The notes under the pieces: model-generated
What the model was told of the DNA's origin: nothing
What the model saw: only the letters and a program-made list of their open reading frames with translations
Databases searched by the model: none
Shown: in pieces, positions 60,667-64,000 of the stretch
How positions within the stretch are numbered: the stretch's first letter is position 1
Layout: each line of letters opens with the position of its first letter
Translations under genes and position numbers: made by a program
Source of the DNA: Marinoscillum sp964351625
Lineage (GTDB): Bacteria > Bacteroidota > Bacteroidia > Cytophagales > Cyclobacteriaceae
Length of the DNA: 64,000 nt
Direction of reading: 5' to 3'
NCBI GenBank assembly: GCA_964351625.1
Contig: CAYGOV010000009.1
Span: 101,413 to 165,412, forward strand

Positions 60667-63609
60667 TTAAAATGCAAAACCTATTCTTAATCCCGTGTAT
60701 TTGACATAATCTCCTCTATTGGAGAATATTCCACCTTGGATGAACTTCCAACGTGCATTAACTCCAATTCTTCTGTAAGTTGATTTTCCGTAAAAGTCTT
60801 GAATTGTATTAGAAGACAAAGCTTGGAATGAATAGAAGAATTCCGGAGCTATTTTCAAATCACCTAAATCAAAAGTATAACGCAAGCCCACTGGCACATT
60901 TAACCAAAGTGTACCGCCATCAGGATTAAAACTCTTGTCTACAATTTGCATTGTTGTTTCTATCCCGTAATGTAAGTTCAATGGAATCCCCAGTTTTATA
61001 GCGAACAACCATTCCAAATCGGCAGTCCATTTCACACTACTCCCCATATCCTGATCATTTTTGAAATAATAATGCATCCTAAATTCGCGCAAATCATCAG
61101 TTACCTTGGTAAATCCAGCACCTAATGATCCTCCCGTCCACTGATTTCCAGTAGTTCTAAATGATGGGTTGAAATAACCATAGACATAGTCATCAACATC
61201 ATCAATTTCGCTCAAATTGCTAGAAAATCCACCAGAAGAACTCTTCGTTGTTCCACCGCCTTGATATGACGGAGTAGTCGTTGTAGTAGTAGAATTGTTG
61301 TTTTTAGGTGTATAAGTCGTCGTAGGTTCAGTAGTTGTAGATACGTCACCAGTTTTTGACTTTTTAGATAAAAATGACCAAGTCTTTCTCGATTTTTTAG
61401 TCCTCACTTTTTTAGACTTCTTATTTCTTACCTTCTTAGATTTTACCACAGGCGTTACCACATTCTGAGCCACCTCATTGCCGCAATCTGACCCACTTGG
61501 TAAACCTCCTAGTTTTGCAGCCTTACGGAATTTCTCTAGTAAATCAACTTGCACTGAAGATCCTGCAGCCAAAAGACTTTCATCTTTGAGTCCATCATAT
61601 TCTTCATTTGCATTTATCTCATCAGCACCTTCACGTTCAAGTCTAAGACTAGTTATCTGAAGCTCTACTCTTCTATTTTTTTGGCGTCCGTCCTCTGTCG
61701 AGTTGTCAGCAATTGGCTGTGATTCCCCATAACCCACAGCTGCAATTCGTGCCTCATTGATACCTTTTCCAACTATATATTCTTTCACAGAATTCACCCT
61801 TTGCTGAGAAAGACTTAGGTTAGCTTCATCTGAGCCTACATTATCAGAGTGCCCACCAAACTCAATAACAATCTCACTTCTGTTCATGATGTCATAAAGT
61901 TTATCCAACTCAGCTTTAGATTCTGTCCTCAAAGTCGCCTTTCCAAAATCAAAAAAGATATTTTTTACTTCGAATTTCGCACCAATCTTGATCCTAGTTA
62001 CATCATGATCCTGAACAACTTCACTCTGATTTTCTAACTCACTTAAATAAGCATATCTAGCTTCTTTAATGATTCTCTGTATTTCAAAAGCTTCTTTGCT
62101 ATATGCGTTTGAGACACCCGATACACCTTCAAAATTCTTAGACATATCTGAGTCACTACCTGCTTCTAATAAATTGCCGAAATTGTCCGTGTTGCCTTTC
62201 ATACGATACTTTGATTCAGTCAATAGCGCATAATCATCACCTAGAAACTCTTTAAAGGACTTTTTCTTGATGTATTTACTCGGGTCAGTTAAATCCAGAA
62301 TTGTCGTATAATACAAGAAGCCTTTCATGTCTATTACTACCTGATACTTTCTGAATGAAGGCAATGAAACTGCATATGCCCCACTATCCTTTTCACTTAT
62401 TGTTTTAGCTACTTCTTTGCCATCCTCCATATCAAAATATTTGATAACAACAGCTGCGGGCTCACCTTCCTCATCCATGACCTTTCCATATACATGGAAT
62501 AGGGCTTCAGGTCGTATACTTGGGGGGAGAATGAATTCAAAAATATCGTCTGATCCATTTGTTTCTATACCGCCCGATCCAACTATATAAGCGCGTGTAC
62601 CAGACTCAGGAATAGAAAAATAGGTATCTCCACCAAGGGTATTAATGTACTTTCCCATGTTGATTGGCTTAGACCAATTTGTCCATGACTCATCCAGTCT
62701 CTTAGAAACAAAGAGATCATAATCTCCAAAACCTAGATGACCATCAGATGAAAAATACATAGTCTTACCATCAGCTGCTAAGAAAGGTGTCCTTTCATCA
62801 GAACTAGTATTTATTGCACTTCCGAGATTTAAAGGTTCGGTCCATCCATAGTCTGTCAACTCAGAAACATAAATGTCAGCCTCTCCTAATGAACCATTTC
62901 GCTTTGATGCAAAAAGCATAAAGCGACCATCAGAGGATAAATTAGCTTGAGATTCCCATGAATCAGTATTAATAGTACCCCCAAGGTTACAAGGGAATGT
63001 CCATGATCCGTCTACATTTATTGAATAAAACAGGTCCCCGGATCCAAACGAACCAGGATAATTACCGAATAAGATAACAGCATTATTATCTGCAGAAATT
63101 GCCTTTAATGTTTCATGCGAATCAGTGTTGAAAACATCAAAGGGTTTAGGAGTTCCCCATGTACCATCCTCTTTTCTTTCGGAATAAAATATATCCTCTC
63201 CTCCCTTTCCTCCACTTCTGTCATATCCAACAAAGTAAAGTACATTTCCATCTTTGGATATCAATGGCGAATATTCATGATCATTCGTATTAATTTCCTT
63301 CACAGGTCTTAATTCTACTTCCTCATCATCTCTTTTAAGTAAAGAAATAAGTTGGTTTGCCAACGTGATATCAGCACTCTTGTATTCTCGTTTATAGGAC
63401 TCCAAGGATTTCAAAGCCTTATCGAACTGCTTCATTCCAAAATAACTTTTAGCAAGATTCAAGTATTTGGAAGCATCTGTTTTAGCTTCAATTTCATAAT
63501 ATCTTGAAGCGTTGTAATAATCCCCATCTTTAAAATAGGAATTTCCGTCCTGAGCATATAATCCAAAGTTCAGAAATAAAACAATTGTTAGTAGAGATAA
63601 CTTTTTCAT
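60667..63609 (-). CDS. TPR-PD40-OmpA protein with extra C-terminal barrel (PorE-like)
   Basis: A 980-residue exported protein; the ATG at 63609 (MKKLSLLTIVLFLNFGLYAQ) begins the signal peptide and the longer frame start at 63642 is rejected. TPR repeats span about 22-95. Five PD40 units follow (about 100-365, with N-T-D/S-x-x-E-x-x-P-x-x-S-x-D-G patterns), then a carboxypeptidase-regulatory-like beta domain (about 375-450) and an OmpA peptidoglycan-binding domain (about 545-660, GHSDNVGSDEANLSLSQQRV). A Lys/Arg-rich and then Thr/Ser-rich linker follows. The last 180 residues look like an eight-strand barrel ending in Phe. It resembles PorE of the type IX system plus an extra barrel. Confidence 0.88.
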   Translation of the reverse strand: MKKLSLLTIVLFLNFGLYAQDGNSYFKDGDYYNASRYYEIEAKTDASKYLNLAKSYFGMKQFDKALKSLESYKREYKSADITLANQLISLLKRDDEEVELRPVKEINTNDHEYSPLISKDGNVLYFVGYDRSGGKGGEDIFYSERKEDGTWGTPKPFDVFNTDSHETLKAISADNNAVILFGNYPGSFGSGDLFYSINVDGSWTFPCNLGGTINTDSWESQANLSSDGRFMLFASKRNGSLGEADIYVSELTDYGWTEPLNLGSAINTSSDERTPFLAADGKTMYFSSDGHLGFGDYDLFVSKRLDESWTNWSKPINMGKYINTLGGDTYFSIPESGTRAYIVGSGGIETNGSDDIFEFILPPSIRPEALFHVYGKVMDEEGEPAAVVIKYFDMEDGKEVAKTISEKDSGAYAVSLPSFRKYQVVIDMKGFLYYTTILDLTDPSKYIKKKSFKEFLGDDYALLTESKYRMKGNTDNFGNLLEAGSDSDMSKNFEGVSGVSNAYSKEAFEIQRIIKEARYAYLSELENQSEVVQDHDVTRIKIGAKFEVKNIFFDFGKATLRTESKAELDKLYDIMNRSEIVIEFGGHSDNVGSDEANLSLSQQRVNSVKEYIVGKGINEARIAAVGYGESQPIADNSTEDGRQKNRRVELQITSLRLEREGADEINANEEYDGLKDESLLAAGSSVQVDLLEKFRKAAKLGGLPSGSDCGNEVAQNVVTPVVKSKKVRNKKSKKVRTKKSRKTWSFLSKKSKTGDVSTTTEPTTTYTPKNNNSTTTTTTPSYQGGGTTKSSSGGFSSNLSEIDDVDDYVYGYFNPSFRTTGNQWTGGSLGAGFTKVTDDLREFRMHYYFKNDQDMGSSVKWTADLEWLFAIKLGIPLNLHYGIETTMQIVDKSFNPDGGTLWLNVPVGLRYTFDLGDLKIAPEFFYSFQALSSNTIQDFYGKSTYRRIGVNARWKFIQGGIFSNRGDYVKYTGLRIGFAF

Positions 63610-63631
63610 GGTGTATAGTTTGTAGTTGATA

Positions 63632-63662
63632 CAAAGCACCACGTTTATCTTGGCTAAATCAA
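63632..63662 (-). promoter_or_regulatory. Candidate promoter of the PorE-like gene
   Basis: On the minus strand GTGCTTTG (63632-63639) differs from TAnnTTTG at two bases and lies 20 bases after a TTG (63660-63662), a typical spacing. The ATG follows about 25 bases downstream. Weak sequence match. Confidence 0.3.
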
Positions 63663-63696
63663 TACCATAAAACCCGTAATTAAGCTATCAGTATTG

Positions 63697-63899
63697 CTAG
63701 GTAGATAAGAAAAGGAGACTGTCTAATCCTCCGTGCTTTTTTAACCAATCACGAACTGTACCTTTTGCTTGGATCCCGTATTTGTTCGCCACTTAAGGAT
63801 ATTAAGTACTCCACTTTTTTCTACCTCTTCAGCTAATCTTAATTGGAAACTCAGTGTATAATCTTTCTGAGATCTTTTTACTTAAGGATTGTCTTTCAT
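63697..63899 (-). pseudogene. Degenerate IS3-type OrfA transposase fragment
   Basis: The minus strand from ATG 63899 reads MKDNP, then a stop, then VKRSQKDYTLSFQLRLAEEVEK, and after a frameshift VANKYGIQAKGTVRDWLKKHGG. This is the order and spacing of the helix-turn-helix of IS3-family OrfA proteins (KRSQKDY..F, then KYGI..TV..WL.KHG). A stop and at least one frameshift interrupt the frame, and no OrfB follows, so it is a dead remnant. It lies between the PorE-like gene and the rRNA operon end. Confidence 0.6.
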
Positions 63900-63902
63900 A
63901 TA

Positions 63903-63921
63903 GTTACACTTTTTGTGTAAC
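63903..63921. repeat. Short inverted repeat beside the IS remnant
   Basis: GTTACAC (63903-63909) and GTGTAAC (63915-63921) around five T residues. It lies immediately upstream of the OrfA remnant and could be a leftover of an IS end or a small operator. No second copy was found at the other side. Confidence 0.35.
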
Positions 63922-63952
63922 GCTATTTTAGTACGGACAGACCTAAAACAAA

Positions 63953-63984
63953 AAAACCCTTTCGATAGGAATCGAAAGGGTTTT
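63953..63984 (-). terminator. Terminator following the 5S rRNA gene
   Basis: AAAACCCTTTCGAT/ATCGAAAGGGTTTT 14-bp stem with a 4-base loop. On the minus strand it is followed by a T-rich run and directly follows the 5S 3' end, as expected for an rRNA operon terminator. Confidence 0.85.
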
Positions 63985-63985
63985 A

Positions 63986-64000
63986 TAAAGACTGGCGACG
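63986..64000 (-). rRNA. rrf: 5S rRNA 3' end, cut by window edge
   Basis: The final bases read CGTCGCCAGTCTT on the minus strand. This matches the end I recall for Bacteroidota 5S rRNA (..GTAGGTCGTCGCCAGT). Only about 15 bases are visible. The strong terminator directly downstream supports an rRNA operon ending here and transcribed leftwards. Confidence 0.55.

Noticed and set aside
1..64000. CRISPR array, prophage, toxin-antitoxin or restriction genes
   Set aside because: No regular direct repeats with spacers, and no integrase, capsid, Cas or methyltransferase motifs among the readable frames.

Overview
The window looks like chromosomal DNA from a gliding or marine-type member of the phylum Bacteroidota, most likely class Cytophagia. 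The evidence is a full-length sprA (type IX secretion/gliding translocon), a PorE-like TPR/PD40/OmpA protein, an FadL/OmpP1-type porin, TAnnTTTG-type promoter boxes, few strong Shine-Dalgarno sites and several TTG starts. It is AT-rich, densely packed and almost entirely housekeeping. There is no prophage, CRISPR array, tRNA or recognisable defence island. The only mobile-element trace is a decayed IS3-type OrfA fragment at the right edge, next to the 3' end of a 5S rRNA gene.

Layout. 1-333: N-terminus of dnaK, cut by the window edge. 0.6-2.6 kb: a membrane/zinc-ribbon protein, a hemolysin-III family protein and three tiny membrane-protein genes, two of them newly read here. 2.7-6.8 kb: prfC, a pseudouridine synthase, a small membrane protein, pabB and pabC. 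6.9-8.6 kb: atpD-atpC. 8.7-13 kb: an orphan histidine kinase, a secreted protein with three LKGPAAKN repeats, and a NarL-type two-component pair. 13-15.3 kb: a Nat-type ABC exporter. 15.4-22.3 kb: acyltransferase, a large polytopic TPR protein, hutH and hutU.

22.4-36.4 kb (minus strand): a long run of mltD-like transglycosylase, DUF4837 lipoprotein, malic enzyme (maeB), ruvA, sprA, gcvH, a VanZ-like protein and tonB. 36.5-43.7 kb (minus): tatA, an EnvC-like LytM factor, a DUF4292 lipoprotein, a TPR protein, a sugar nucleotidyltransferase, a flippase and a crotonase. 43.9-46.3 kb: threonine catabolism (tdh divergent from a small unknown gene and kbl). 46.3-50.3 kb: cdaA (c-di-AMP synthase), folP, a DUF1599 duplication protein, a DoxX/thioredoxin-like fusion and aroK. 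50.2-56.3 kb: an outer-membrane porin, a Ser/Arg/Gly-rich secreted protein, proS, NfeD and FloA. 56.4-63.6 kb: a 1411-residue exported TPR-CHAT protein and a TPR-PD40-OmpA protein with an extra C-terminal barrel. 63.7-64.0 kb: IS remnant, rRNA terminator and 5S edge.

Several genes act together: TDH and KBL convert threonine to glycine and acetyl-CoA, and GcvH serves the glycine cleavage system; HutH and HutU are the first two steps of histidine breakdown; PabB/PabC and FolP serve folate synthesis; SprA, TonB, TatA, the porin and the OmpA protein serve the envelope. I found no clearly new multi-gene system. The best leads are the exported CHAT protein, the OmpA-barrel fusion beside it, the LKGPAAKN repeat protein and the three-gene micro-operon at 2.1-2.6 kb. 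All family assignments rest on motif recognition by eye; no database search was run.
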